Below are positions 24,932 to 32,607 of a stretch of 55,169 bases of DNA, one piece after another. The DNA is from Rhodoferax sp. (lineage in GTDB: Bacteria; Pseudomonadota; Gammaproteobacteria; Burkholderiales; Burkholderiaceae_C): assembly GCF_028689305.1 (NCBI RefSeq), contig NZ_JAQTWM010000007.1, positions 13,532 to 68,700 of the forward strand. The letters run 5' to 3'. The notes beneath the pieces were generated by a model that worked only from the letters and a program-made list of their open reading frames with translations, did no database searches and was not told the origin of the DNA. Every line of letters starts with the position of its first letter. Within the stretch, counting starts at the first letter, position 1. The position numbers and the translations under genes are program-made.

Positions 24932-26209
24932 ATGCTCGACCTTCTCATCCACAATGCCACTTTGCCCGACGGGCGCAACGCCATGTCGGTCGCGGTGAGC
25001 GGCGGCAAAATCGTTGAAGTCGCACCCCAGCTGGAGGCACCGGCACACCAGCGCATCGACGCCCAAGGCCAGCTGCTTTGCCCGCCGTTTGTTGACCCAC
25101 ACTTTCACATGGATGCCACACTCAGCTACGGTCTGCCGCGGGTCAACCAGTCGGGCACGCTGCTGGAAGGCATTGCGCTGTGGGGTGAACTCAAACCCCT
25201 GTTGACCCAGGAGGCCCTGGTGGCGCGCGCTCTGGCCTACTGCGACTGGGCAGCGGCCAAGGGCCTGCTGGCGATCCGCACCCACGTGGACATCTGTGAC
25301 CCGCGCCTGCTGGCGGTGGACGCGCTGTTGCAGGTCAAAAAGCAGGTGGCGCCATACATTGACCTGCAACTGGTGGCCTTTCCGCAGGACGGCGTGTTGC
25401 GCGCGCCCGGTGCGCTGACCAACTTGAAACGTGCGCTGGACAAAGGGGTCGATGTGGTCGGCGGCATCCCACATTTCGAACGTACCATGGCGGATGGTGC
25501 AGCCAGTGTCAAACTGCTGTGTGAACTGGCTGCCGAGCGTGGTCTGCGGGTCGACATGCATTGTGACGAGTCGGACGACCCGCTCTCGCGCCACGTTGAA
25601 ACCCTGGCCTTCGAGACTCAGCGGCTCGGGTTACATGGCCGCGTGACCGGCTCGCACCTGACCTCGATGCACAGCATGGACAACTACTATGTGAGCAAGC
25701 TGATCGCCCTGATGGCAGAAGCGCAGTTGCACGCGGTGGCCAACCCGCTGATCAACATCACCCTGCAAGGCCGGCACGACACCTATCCCAAACGCCGGGG
25801 CTTGACCCGCGTGCCCGAGCTGCTGGCGGCGGGCATCAACGTGGCGTTTGGCCACGACTGCGTGATGGACCCGTGGTACAGCCTGGGCAGTGGCGACATG
25901 TTGGAGGTGGCGCACATGGGTCTGCACGTGGCGCAAATGACCAGTCAGGCCGCCATGCGCCAGTGTTTTGACGCGGTCACCGTCAACGCCGCCCGCGTCA
26001 TGGGGCTGGAAAATTACGGGCTGGACGTAGGTTGCCACGCCGACTTCTGTCTGCTGCAAGCCCGTGACCCGGTCGAAGCCCTGCGCCTGCGCGCGACCAG
26101 GCTCAAGGTGTTCAGGCGCGGCCAGTTGTTGGCCGAGTCAGCATCGGCCGTCGCACAACTGCATGTGGCAGGCCGGCCGACCCAGACAGCCTGGATGTCA
26201 AACCGATAG
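24932..26209 (+). CDS. Cytosine deaminase-like amidohydrolase (CodA family)
   Basis: A 425-residue metal-dependent deaminase. It follows E. coli CodA closely: metal ligands His57 and His59 (DPHFHMD), IDLQLVAFPQDG with Gln146, GGIPHFE, HCDESDD (His210, Glu213), QGRHDTYPKRRGLTRV, and FGHDCVMDPWY with Asp309. E. coli CodA has Asp313-Asp314 at the last site; here Cys310 replaces Asp314, a residue that shapes pyrimidine specificity. Cytosine to uracil is the default reaction, but another aminopyrimidine or isoguanine-type substrate is possible. ATG at 24932 (after AAAAAGGCG) begins at the conserved LLIHNATLPDG. No codB-type permease is nearby. Confidence 0.88.
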   Translation: MLDLLIHNATLPDGRNAMSVAVSGGKIVEVAPQLEAPAHQRIDAQGQLLCPPFVDPHFHMDATLSYGLPRVNQSGTLLEGIALWGELKPLLTQEALVARALAYCDWAAAKGLLAIRTHVDICDPRLLAVDALLQVKKQVAPYIDLQLVAFPQDGVLRAPGALTNLKRALDKGVDVVGGIPHFERTMADGAASVKLLCELAAERGLRVDMHCDESDDPLSRHVETLAFETQRLGLHGRVTGSHLTSMHSMDNYYVSKLIALMAEAQLHAVANPLINITLQGRHDTYPKRRGLTRVPELLAAGINVAFGHDCVMDPWYSLGSGDMLEVAHMGLHVAQMTSQAAMRQCFDAVTVNAARVMGLENYGLDVGCHADFCLLQARDPVEALRLRATRLKVFRRGQLLAESASAVAQLHVAGRPTQTAWMSNR

Positions 26210-26218
26210 CCTGGCTGA

Positions 26219-26713
26219 TTACTGCGCCAGGCGTTTGGCGCGTCCGGCCAGCTCGGCTGCCAGTTGCTCCTTGGCATGCGGGTAAATCAGGGTTTCTTCC
26301 AGCGTGATGTGCTCGTTGCACAGGTTCACAAACACTTCGATGGTGTGGCGCAGTTCGGCCATGTCCACCCAGTCCTCACCTTGGGCAATGGCGCGCAGCA
26401 TGGGAGACAGTTCCAGCCAGTTCTGTTCGATCCAGCCATGGTCCTGATGCAAGGTGTGGACAACCTGCACCAGTTCAGCGTCCTGGCTCAGCAGCAGCGG
26501 TGGAAACACGCTTTTTTCTTCTTCGGCGTGGTGTTGGCGCGCGGTGTGTGAAAAATACGCTTCAATCACGCGGACCTGTTTGCGGATCTGCTCGCTGTTG
26601 CTGTCGGTTTCCAGTTGTGGCAACAAAGCCGTCAGGTTTGCCAGGTACTGCAGTATTTGTTGATGGCAGGCATCCAGTGCCTTGAACCTGTCCGTGGATG
26701 AAACCATTTTCAT
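26219..26713 (-). CDS. Hemerythrin-like HHE-domain protein
   Basis: A 164-residue four-helix protein with the His/Glu pattern of HHE cation-binding (hemerythrin-like) domains. Candidates are His17 (ACHQQI), His61-His62-Glu64 (QHHAEEE), His87 and His91 (HTLHQDHGW), and HITLEETLIYPHA near the C-terminus. Such proteins bind a di-iron centre and sense or buffer oxygen or NO. It starts with a strong GGAGG site and reads away from the 2-oxoacid oxidoreductase operon across an intergenic region with two FNR-type boxes, which fits an oxygen-related role. It converges on the deaminase gene with nine bases between stops. Confidence 0.85.
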   Translation of the reverse strand: MKMVSSTDRFKALDACHQQILQYLANLTALLPQLETDSNSEQIRKQVRVIEAYFSHTARQHHAEEEKSVFPPLLLSQDAELVQVVHTLHQDHGWIEQNWLELSPMLRAIAQGEDWVDMAELRHTIEVFVNLCNEHITLEETLIYPHAKEQLAAELAGRAKRLAQ

Positions 26714-26766
26714 AAACCCCTCCTGAATGGACGGCGTTCATTGTCGTGAAACCGATCCGCGTCAAA

Positions 26767-26780
26767 TTGAGCTAAATCAA
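26767..26780. promoter_or_regulatory. FNR/Anr-type box near hemerythrin-like gene
   Basis: TTGAGCTAAATCAA matches the TTGAT-N4-ATCAA consensus at nine of ten positions. Its centre is about 60 bases upstream of the hemerythrin-like start, consistent with control of that promoter. Confidence 0.6.
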
Positions 26781-26811
26781 AAGCCACTCTGTTTCCAAAA
26801 CGCCAAAAATG

Positions 26812-26825
26812 CTGATGTAAATCAA
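26812..26825. promoter_or_regulatory. FNR/Anr-type box upstream of 2-oxoacid oxidoreductase operon
   Basis: CTGATGTAAATCAA matches TTGAT-N4-ATCAA at nine of ten positions. It lies about 119 bases before the TTG start at 26938, far enough to activate a promoter in between. With the box 45 bases away it suggests that both divergent units respond to oxygen. Confidence 0.6.
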
Positions 26826-26937
26826 TAAACCTGTAGTTTCGGGCAAATTCGAGTGGCTTAGAACCGTTGCCTTGGCGTAGGATGCGCAACAACCTGCGAC
26901 GGGACCATTGACCCGAGGGCAGGGCAAGGAGACAACT

Positions 26938-28782
26938 TTGCAAGCTACCAACACCGCGAATCCGTCCTATTTCCACAAGGTCGTTGATTGCCAATGGGCC
27001 TGTCCGGCCCACACCCCCGTACCTGAATACATCCGGCTGATTGGCCAGGGGCGCTACAGCGACGCTTACATGATCAATTGGGTGTCTAACGTGTTTCCGG
27101 GTGTACTCGGGCGCACCTGTGACCGGCCCTGTGAACCCGCCTGTCGACGTGGCAGAGTCGAGGAGAACAACGGCGCCAAGCCCGAACCAGTGGCGATTTG
27201 CCGCCTCAAGCGCGTGGCCGCTGATCACAAGGATGACGTGACATCACGGATGCCCACGGTGGCCCCGCCCAATGGCAAACGCATTGCCTGTGTTGGGGCG
27301 GGTCCATCGTCACTGACGGTGGCGCGTGACCTCGCACCGCTGGGCTATGCCGTCACGGTGTTTGATGGTGAGGCCAAGGCGGGCGGCTTCATCCGTTCGC
27401 AGATTCCGCGCTTTCGGTTGCCGGAATCGGTGGTGGATGAAGAAACCGGCTACATCCTGAACCTCGGAGTGACATTCAAGAGTGGCCAGCGGGTGGACTC
27501 CATGCAGGCCTTGTTGGCGCAGGGTTATGACGCCGTGTTTGTTGGATGTGGTGCGCCGCGCGGGCGTGACCTGCAGGTGCCCGGCCGTCAGGAGGCCGCG
27601 GCCCAGATTCACATTGGTATTGACTGGCTGGCCTCGGTGTCGTTTGGCCACATCACCAGCATAGGTGAGCGGGTGATTGTGCTGGGTGGTGGCAACACCG
27701 CCATGGACTGCTGCCGCTCGGCCCGCCGCCTGGGTGGCAAGGACGTCAAGGTGATTGTGCGCAGCGGTTTTGAAGAAATGAAAGCCTCTCCCTGGGAGAA
27801 GGAAGACGCGCTGCACGAAGGCATTCCGATCCTCAACTTCCATGTGCCCAAGTCGTTTGAACATCAGAATGGCAAGCTCACCGGCATGACGTTTGAAATC
27901 GTACGGGCCGAATACGACGCCAGGGGCAAACGCAGCCTGGTGCCCACTGGTGAGCCCGATGTGCTGGTACCGTGTGACACCGTGCTGGTGGCGGTGGGCC
28001 AGGAAAACGCATTCCCATGGATCGAGCGCGACTGCGGTATCGCGTTTGACAAATGGGGTCTGCCGGTGCTGGGTGAAGGCACCTTCCAGTCCACCCTGCC
28101 CAAGGTCTTTTTTGGCGGTGACGCGGCTTATGGTCCGAAAAACATCATCACTGCCGTGGCGCAAGGCCATGAAGCGGCGGTGTCGATTGACCGCTTGCTC
28201 AACGGGGAAGACGTCAGCCGTCGTCCGGCAGCAGCGACCAATCTGTTGTCACAAAAGATGGGCATTCATGAGTGGAGCTACCGTAACGATGTCTCCAACG
28301 ATCACCGCTTCAAGGTGCCGTGGGCCGCTGCTGAACAGGCACTGGCCAGCATCAAGATCGAGGTGGAGTTGGGTTTTGACGCGGCCACGGCTTTCAGGGA
28401 AGCCAGCCGCTGCCTCAACTGCGATGTCCAGACGGTGTTCAACCGCGACACTTGTATCGAGTGTGATGGCTGTGTGGACATCTGCCCGATGGACTGCATC
28501 ACCTTCACCAGCAACGGTGAAGAAGCCGATTTGCGCACCCGTCTGAAGGCTCCGGCCACCCATACGGCGCAGGACCTCTATGTGTCGGCGGCCCTCAAGA
28601 CCGGGCGCGTCATGGTCAAGGACGAAGATGTCTGCCTGCATTGCGGCCTGTGTGCCGAACGTTGCCCCACCGGGGCCTGGGACATGCAGAAGTTCCTGCT
28701 CAACACCACGCAGGCCGGGCCGCGCTGCCGCGACCCCAAACCGGCCGATTCGGCCCAAGTTGCTCACTCGGAGGCTGCATGA
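26938..28782 (+). CDS. korC: NAD(P)-binding GltD-like flavoprotein with ferredoxin domains (KorC-type subunit)
   Basis: A 614-residue electron-transfer subunit. The TTG start at 26938 is fixed by AAGGAG at 26926-26931. The N-terminal Cys-rich domain (VVDCQWACPAHTPVPEY, GRTCDRPCEPACRRG) is of the GltD/dihydropyrimidine-dehydrogenase type. FAD- and NAD(P)-binding Rossmann folds follow (ACVGAGPSSLTVARDL; VIVLGGGNTAMDCCRSARR). The C-terminus has two 4Fe-4S motifs (CIECDGCVDICPMDCI; CLHCGLCAERCP). It would accept electrons from the TPP subunits encoded next and reduce NAD(P)+, or work in reverse. A comparable KorC is known for 2-oxoglutarate:NADP+ oxidoreductase of Azoarcus evansii. It overlaps the next gene by ATGA. 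Confidence 0.85.
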   Translation: MQATNTANPSYFHKVVDCQWACPAHTPVPEYIRLIGQGRYSDAYMINWVSNVFPGVLGRTCDRPCEPACRRGRVEENNGAKPEPVAICRLKRVAADHKDDVTSRMPTVAPPNGKRIACVGAGPSSLTVARDLAPLGYAVTVFDGEAKAGGFIRSQIPRFRLPESVVDEETGYILNLGVTFKSGQRVDSMQALLAQGYDAVFVGCGAPRGRDLQVPGRQEAAAQIHIGIDWLASVSFGHITSIGERVIVLGGGNTAMDCCRSARRLGGKDVKVIVRSGFEEMKASPWEKEDALHEGIPILNFHVPKSFEHQNGKLTGMTFEIVRAEYDARGKRSLVPTGEPDVLVPCDTVLVAVGQENAFPWIERDCGIAFDKWGLPVLGEGTFQSTLPKVFFGGDAAYGPKNIITAVAQGHEAAVSIDRLLNGEDVSRRPAAATNLLSQKMGIHEWSYRNDVSNDHRFKVPWAAAEQALASIKIEVELGFDAATAFREASRCLNCDVQTVFNRDTCIECDGCVDICPMDCITFTSNGEEADLRTRLKAPATHTAQDLYVSAALKTGRVMVKDEDVCLHCGLCAERCPTGAWDMQKFLLNTTQAGPRCRDPKPADSAQVAHSEAA

Positions 28783-30629
28783 AGCGCATCGAAGCCATCA
28801 ATGATTTTGTGATCAAGTTTGCCAACGTCAATGGCTCCGGTTCGGCCTCGGCCAACGAGTTGTTCGCCAAGGCGGTGATGCGCATGGGTGTGCCGGTGAG
28901 CCCGCGCAACATCTTCCCCAGCAACATCCAGGGCATGCCAACCTGGTACGAAGCCCGGGTGTGCGAGAAGGGTTACCACGGCCGCCGTGGTGGTGTGGAC
29001 ATGATGGTGGCCATGAACCCGCAGACCTGGGACGCCGATGTGGCCGAGATTGAGCCCGGTGGTTATCTGTTTTACGACAGCACACGCCCGATGCCGGCCA
29101 ACAAGTTCCGTGACGATGTGCACATCATGGGGATGCCGCTGACCGACATCACCAACGCGGCCTATACCGATCCGCGTCAGCGCCAGCTGTTCAAGAACAT
29201 CATTTATGTCGGCGCCCTGTCCGTGCTGCTGGATGTGGATGCTGACGTGTTCGAAAAGCTTTTTGCCGAACAATACAAAGGCAAGGAGCGGCTGCTGGAC
29301 TCGAACGTGAAGGCGTTGCACCTTGGGCGCGACTACGTCAAGCAACACATGCAGGCCCCACTGGGCATCCGCGTGCGCCGCTCCGACAAGGTGGGCGACC
29401 AGATATTCACCGACGGCAACAGCGCCGCCGCATTGGGCCTGATCTACGGCGGCGCCACCGTGGCCGCGTGGTACCCGATCACGCCCTCGTCGTCCATCCC
29501 CGAGGCGTTCCAGAAATACTGCGACAAGTACCGCGTGGACCCGGCTACCGGCCGCCACAACTACGCCATCGTGCAGGCCGAAGACGAGTTGGCCTCCATC
29601 GGCATGGTGGTGGGTGCAGGCTGGAACGGCGCGCGCGCCTTCACGGCCACGTCCGGCCCCGGCGTGTCGCTCATGACCGAGTTTCTGGGGCTGGCGTACT
29701 TTGCCGAGATTCCGGTGACCATCGTCAACGTGCAGCGCGGCGGCCCCTCCACCGGCATGCCCACGCGCACGCAGCAGTCGGACCTGCTGTCCTGCGCCTA
29801 CGCCTCGCACGGCGACACCAAACACGTGCTGCTTTTCCCGCAGGACCCGCACGAGTGCTTCACGCACTCCGCCGCGGCGCTGGACCTGGCCGACCGGCTG
29901 CAGACGCCCGTGTTCGTCATGACCGATCTGGACATCGGCATGAACCAGCGCCTGTGCAAGCCCTTCGTGTGGGACGACGCCCGCGCCTACGACCGCGGCA
30001 AGGTCATGACCGCCGAGGAACTGGAGGCGGGCAAGGACTTCGGTCGCTACAAGGACGTGGACGGCGACGGCATCCCCTGGCGCACGTTGCCCGGCACCCA
30101 CCCCAGCAAGGGCGCCTACTTCACCCGCGGCACCACGCGCAACCCCTACGCCCAATACTCCGAGCGTGGCCCGGACTACATCTACAACATGGAACGGCTG
30201 CTGCGCAAGTTCAAGACCGCGGCCGATCTGGTGCCCCAACCGGTGCTGCGCCAGGCCCCGCAAAAGACCGCGCTGGGCGTGATCTACTTCGGCTCCACCA
30301 CACCGGCCATGCGCGAGGCGCTGGACGTGCTGGAAGAGCAGGGTGTGCACGTCGATGCCCTGCGTCTGCAGGCCTTCCCGTTCCCGGAATCGGTGAACCG
30401 CTTCATTGCCGAGCACGACAAGGTGTTCGTGGTCGAGCAGAACCGCGACGCGCAGATGCGTTCCATGCTCGTCAACGAGCTGGAGGTGGATCCGGCGCGC
30501 TTGGTCAAGGTGCTGCACTACGACGGCACGCCCATCACTGCCCGCTTCATCATCCGTGCCATTCATGACAGCGTGTCACCCGCAGGCGCTGACGTCGCTC
30601 AAGCCCAGAAGCCCAAGGAGCTCGCATGA
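28779..30629 (+). CDS. korA: 2-oxoacid:acceptor oxidoreductase, fused gamma-alpha subunit
   Basis: A 616-residue subunit. The N-terminal gamma domain (about 1-190, SASANELFAKAVMRMGVPVS, RRGGVDMMVAMNP) is followed by the alpha/pyrimidine-binding domain (about 205-580: GNSAAALGLIYGGATVAAWYP, QAEDELASIGMVVGAGWNGA, VNVQRGGPSTGMPTRTQQSD). This order is typical of 2-oxoglutarate:ferredoxin-type enzymes. With the beta subunit it decarboxylates a 2-oxoacid to the acyl-CoA. ATG at 28779 has GGAGG upstream and overlaps the preceding stop. From about base 29340, near the gamma-alpha junction, base composition rises sharply (70% GC against 48% just before). Confidence 0.9.
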   Translation: MKRIEAINDFVIKFANVNGSGSASANELFAKAVMRMGVPVSPRNIFPSNIQGMPTWYEARVCEKGYHGRRGGVDMMVAMNPQTWDADVAEIEPGGYLFYDSTRPMPANKFRDDVHIMGMPLTDITNAAYTDPRQRQLFKNIIYVGALSVLLDVDADVFEKLFAEQYKGKERLLDSNVKALHLGRDYVKQHMQAPLGIRVRRSDKVGDQIFTDGNSAAALGLIYGGATVAAWYPITPSSSIPEAFQKYCDKYRVDPATGRHNYAIVQAEDELASIGMVVGAGWNGARAFTATSGPGVSLMTEFLGLAYFAEIPVTIVNVQRGGPSTGMPTRTQQSDLLSCAYASHGDTKHVLLFPQDPHECFTHSAAALDLADRLQTPVFVMTDLDIGMNQRLCKPFVWDDARAYDRGKVMTAEELEAGKDFGRYKDVDGDGIPWRTLPGTHPSKGAYFTRGTTRNPYAQYSERGPDYIYNMERLLRKFKTAADLVPQPVLRQAPQKTALGVIYFGSTTPAMREALDVLEEQGVHVDALRLQAFPFPESVNRFIAEHDKVFVVEQNRDAQMRSMLVNELEVDPARLVKVLHYDGTPITARFIIRAIHDSVSPAGADVAQAQKPKELA

Positions 30630-31681
30630 CCTATATCGCCAAACCCCGGCTGCACCACCCCACGCTCACCAAGAACAAGGTTGGCTACACGCGCCGTGAC
30701 TACGAGGGCCGCATCTCCACCCTGTGCGCCGGTTGCGGGCATGACTCCATCTCGGCGGCCATCATCCAGGCCTGCTGGGAGCTGGACATCGCGCCGCACC
30801 GCGTGGCCAAGCTCTCGGGGATCGGCTGCAGCTCCAAGACGCCGGACTACTTCCTGGGCGCTTCGCACGGCTTCAACACCGTGCACGGGCGCATGCCCTC
30901 GGTGCTGACCGGCGCCAACCTGGCCAACCGCGAGCTGCTGTACCTGGGCGTGTCCGGCGACGGCGACTCCGCCTCCATCGGCCTGGGGCAGTTTGCCAAC
31001 GCCATGCGCCGCGGCGTGCGCATGGCCTACATCGTCGAGAACAACGGCGTCTATGGCCTGACCAAGGGCCAGTTCTCCGCCACCGCCGACCGCGGCTCCA
31101 AGAGCAAGAAGGGCGTGGTCAACAGCGACAGTCCGGTGGACCTGGTGGGCCTGGCGCTGCAACTCGGCGCCACCTACGTGGCGCGCAGCTTCTCCGGCGA
31201 CAAGGCGCAACTCGTGCCCCTCATCAAGGGCGCCATGGCGCACGGCGGCGCGGCCTTCATCGACGTCATCAGCCCGTGCGTGACCTTCAACAACCACTCC
31301 GGCAGCACCAAGAGCTACGACTACGTGCGCCAGCACAACGATGCCGTGAGCCGCATCGACTTCATGCCCCTGCACAGCGAGATCACCACCGAGTACGCGC
31401 CGGGTGAGACGGTGCAGGTCGAACAGCACGACGGTTCGATCCTGAACCTGCACAAACTGCATACCGACTACGACCCGACCGACCGCTACGCTGCCATGAG
31501 TTATATGCAGCAGCACATGGCCCGCGGTGAGATCGTCACCGGTTTGCTGTATCTGGACCCGCTGTCCACCGATTTGCATACGGCACTCAATACCAGCGCG
31601 GTTCCGCTCAACACCCTGAATGCCACGCAGCTCTGCCCCGGTGCGGTGGCGCTGGCCAAGATCAATGCGGCGCTACGCTGA
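30626..31681 (+). CDS. korB: 2-oxoacid:acceptor oxidoreductase, TPP-binding beta subunit
   Basis: A 351-residue subunit with the CAGCGHDS N-terminal Cys motif, SGIGCSSKTPDYF, and the thiamine-diphosphate motif GDGDSASIG followed by ENNGVYGLTKGQ. A further Cys in DVISPCVTFNNH may complete the 4Fe-4S cluster. It forms the catalytic core with the gamma-alpha subunit; the sequence fits a 2-oxoglutarate-type rather than indolepyruvate-type enzyme. It overlaps the preceding gene by ATGA. The high-GC block seen in the previous gene continues here and fades near 31450, leaving the C-terminal third more typical of the window. Confidence 0.9.
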   Translation: MTYIAKPRLHHPTLTKNKVGYTRRDYEGRISTLCAGCGHDSISAAIIQACWELDIAPHRVAKLSGIGCSSKTPDYFLGASHGFNTVHGRMPSVLTGANLANRELLYLGVSGDGDSASIGLGQFANAMRRGVRMAYIVENNGVYGLTKGQFSATADRGSKSKKGVVNSDSPVDLVGLALQLGATYVARSFSGDKAQLVPLIKGAMAHGGAAFIDVISPCVTFNNHSGSTKSYDYVRQHNDAVSRIDFMPLHSEITTEYAPGETVQVEQHDGSILNLHKLHTDYDPTDRYAAMSYMQQHMARGEIVTGLLYLDPLSTDLHTALNTSAVPLNTLNATQLCPGAVALAKINAALR

Positions 31682-31727
31682 ACGCAATATCTTCACTGTC
31701 CCTTGTTGATGCATCAGGAGTTTGACC

Positions 31728-32171
31728 ATGACCGAACGCACCGTTTTCCAATCGATGGCCCAGCGCCATGTGGTCAGCGTGGGGCCTTCGGCCTCGGTGT
31801 ATGACGCCGCTTGTGTGATGACGCGCGCCAATTGCGGCAGTGTGCTGGTGATTGATGCGGCCAGCACCTTGCTGGGCATCGTCACCGAGCGCGACCTCAT
31901 GACCCGGGTGGTGGCCAAGGCGTTGGACCCGGCCAAGGCCCTGGTGTCGGACGTGATGACGCGGGGCCCGCGCTGCGTACCGCCCGAGACCAAGGTCGCC
32001 GATGCGGTGCTGATCATGATCGAGTGCGGCTTTCGACACCTGCCGGTCATTGCGGCAGACAGTGGCAAGATTCTGGGCGTCTTCTCGGTACGTGACGCCA
32101 TGCCGCGCGAAGTGAACGCCGCCGTCAGTCTGGCCGAGTTTCACGAGCAGGTGAACGACGCCCTGGGTTGA
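31728..32171 (+). CDS. CBS-domain pair protein
   Basis: A 147-residue cytoplasmic protein made of two CBS domains (about 8-65 and 75-135; repeats VYDAACVMTRANCGSVLVID and VADAVLIMIECGFRHLPVIA). CBS pairs bind adenosine nucleotides and act as energy or redox sensors. ATG at 31728 is selected by AGGAG at 31716-31720; a TTG at 31722 is too close to that site. It follows the oxidoreductase operon by 46 bases and may be co-transcribed with it. Confidence 0.88.
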   Translation: MTERTVFQSMAQRHVVSVGPSASVYDAACVMTRANCGSVLVIDAASTLLGIVTERDLMTRVVAKALDPAKALVSDVMTRGPRCVPPETKVADAVLIMIECGFRHLPVIAADSGKILGVFSVRDAMPREVNAAVSLAEFHEQVNDALG

Positions 32172-32193
32172 TGCGCGCCCCCGCGGCGGCCAA

Positions 32194-32607
32194 TCAGTCG
32201 GCCTGGGCCGTGCCCGGGTAAGCTGCCCGGATCCGTGCCACCAGTGCCGTCACGTCGTGCTGGGTCAGGGCCGCCGCCGTGTCGTCTTGCAGTTTGATGC
32301 GGATCATGCGCTCCAGGGTCTCTGCCTGGGGTGTCAACGGGCCAAAAAAACGGGCCTGATCACCAGCAGCCAGCAGCAGCGTCGGAAAGTCTTCAACATC
32401 ATCCAGCGGGTGCAGCAGGTCAGCTTCATCTTCCACATCGATCCAAAGAAACCGGGTCTGCGGCTGGCTGGCCTGCACCTGCACCCGCACCTGCTCGAAG
32501 TGGCTGCGGTAGTCGCGGCACACGCCGCACCACGCGGCGCACAGACAAACCACCAGCGGCGACGGTTGGGCGTGGGGGTCAGTCGCCAAAACAAATCCCC
32601 AGGTCAC
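32194..32607 (-). CDS. Thioredoxin-like protein
   Basis: A 137-residue thioredoxin-fold protein with a WCGVC redox site (AAWCGVCRDYR) and the cis-Pro region in VEDFPTLLL. The GTG at 32607 overlaps the end of the phosphofructokinase gene by 29 bases, which suggests coupling; a TTG at 32589 is a possible later start. The C-terminal third (about 95-137) is not typical of short thioredoxins. No signal peptide is seen. Confidence 0.8.
   Translation of the reverse strand: MTWGFVLATDPHAQPSPLVVCLCAAWCGVCRDYRSHFEQVRVQVQASQPQTRFLWIDVEDEADLLHPLDDVEDFPTLLLAAGDQARFFGPLTPQAETLERMIRIKLQDDTAAALTQHDVTALVARIRAAYPGTAQAD

Noticed and set aside
28764-30566. 600-residue open frame on the minus strand opposite korA
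   Set aside because: It mirrors the high-GC codons of korA, has no recognisable motifs and is rich in Val, His, Gly and Ala as antisense shadows usually are.
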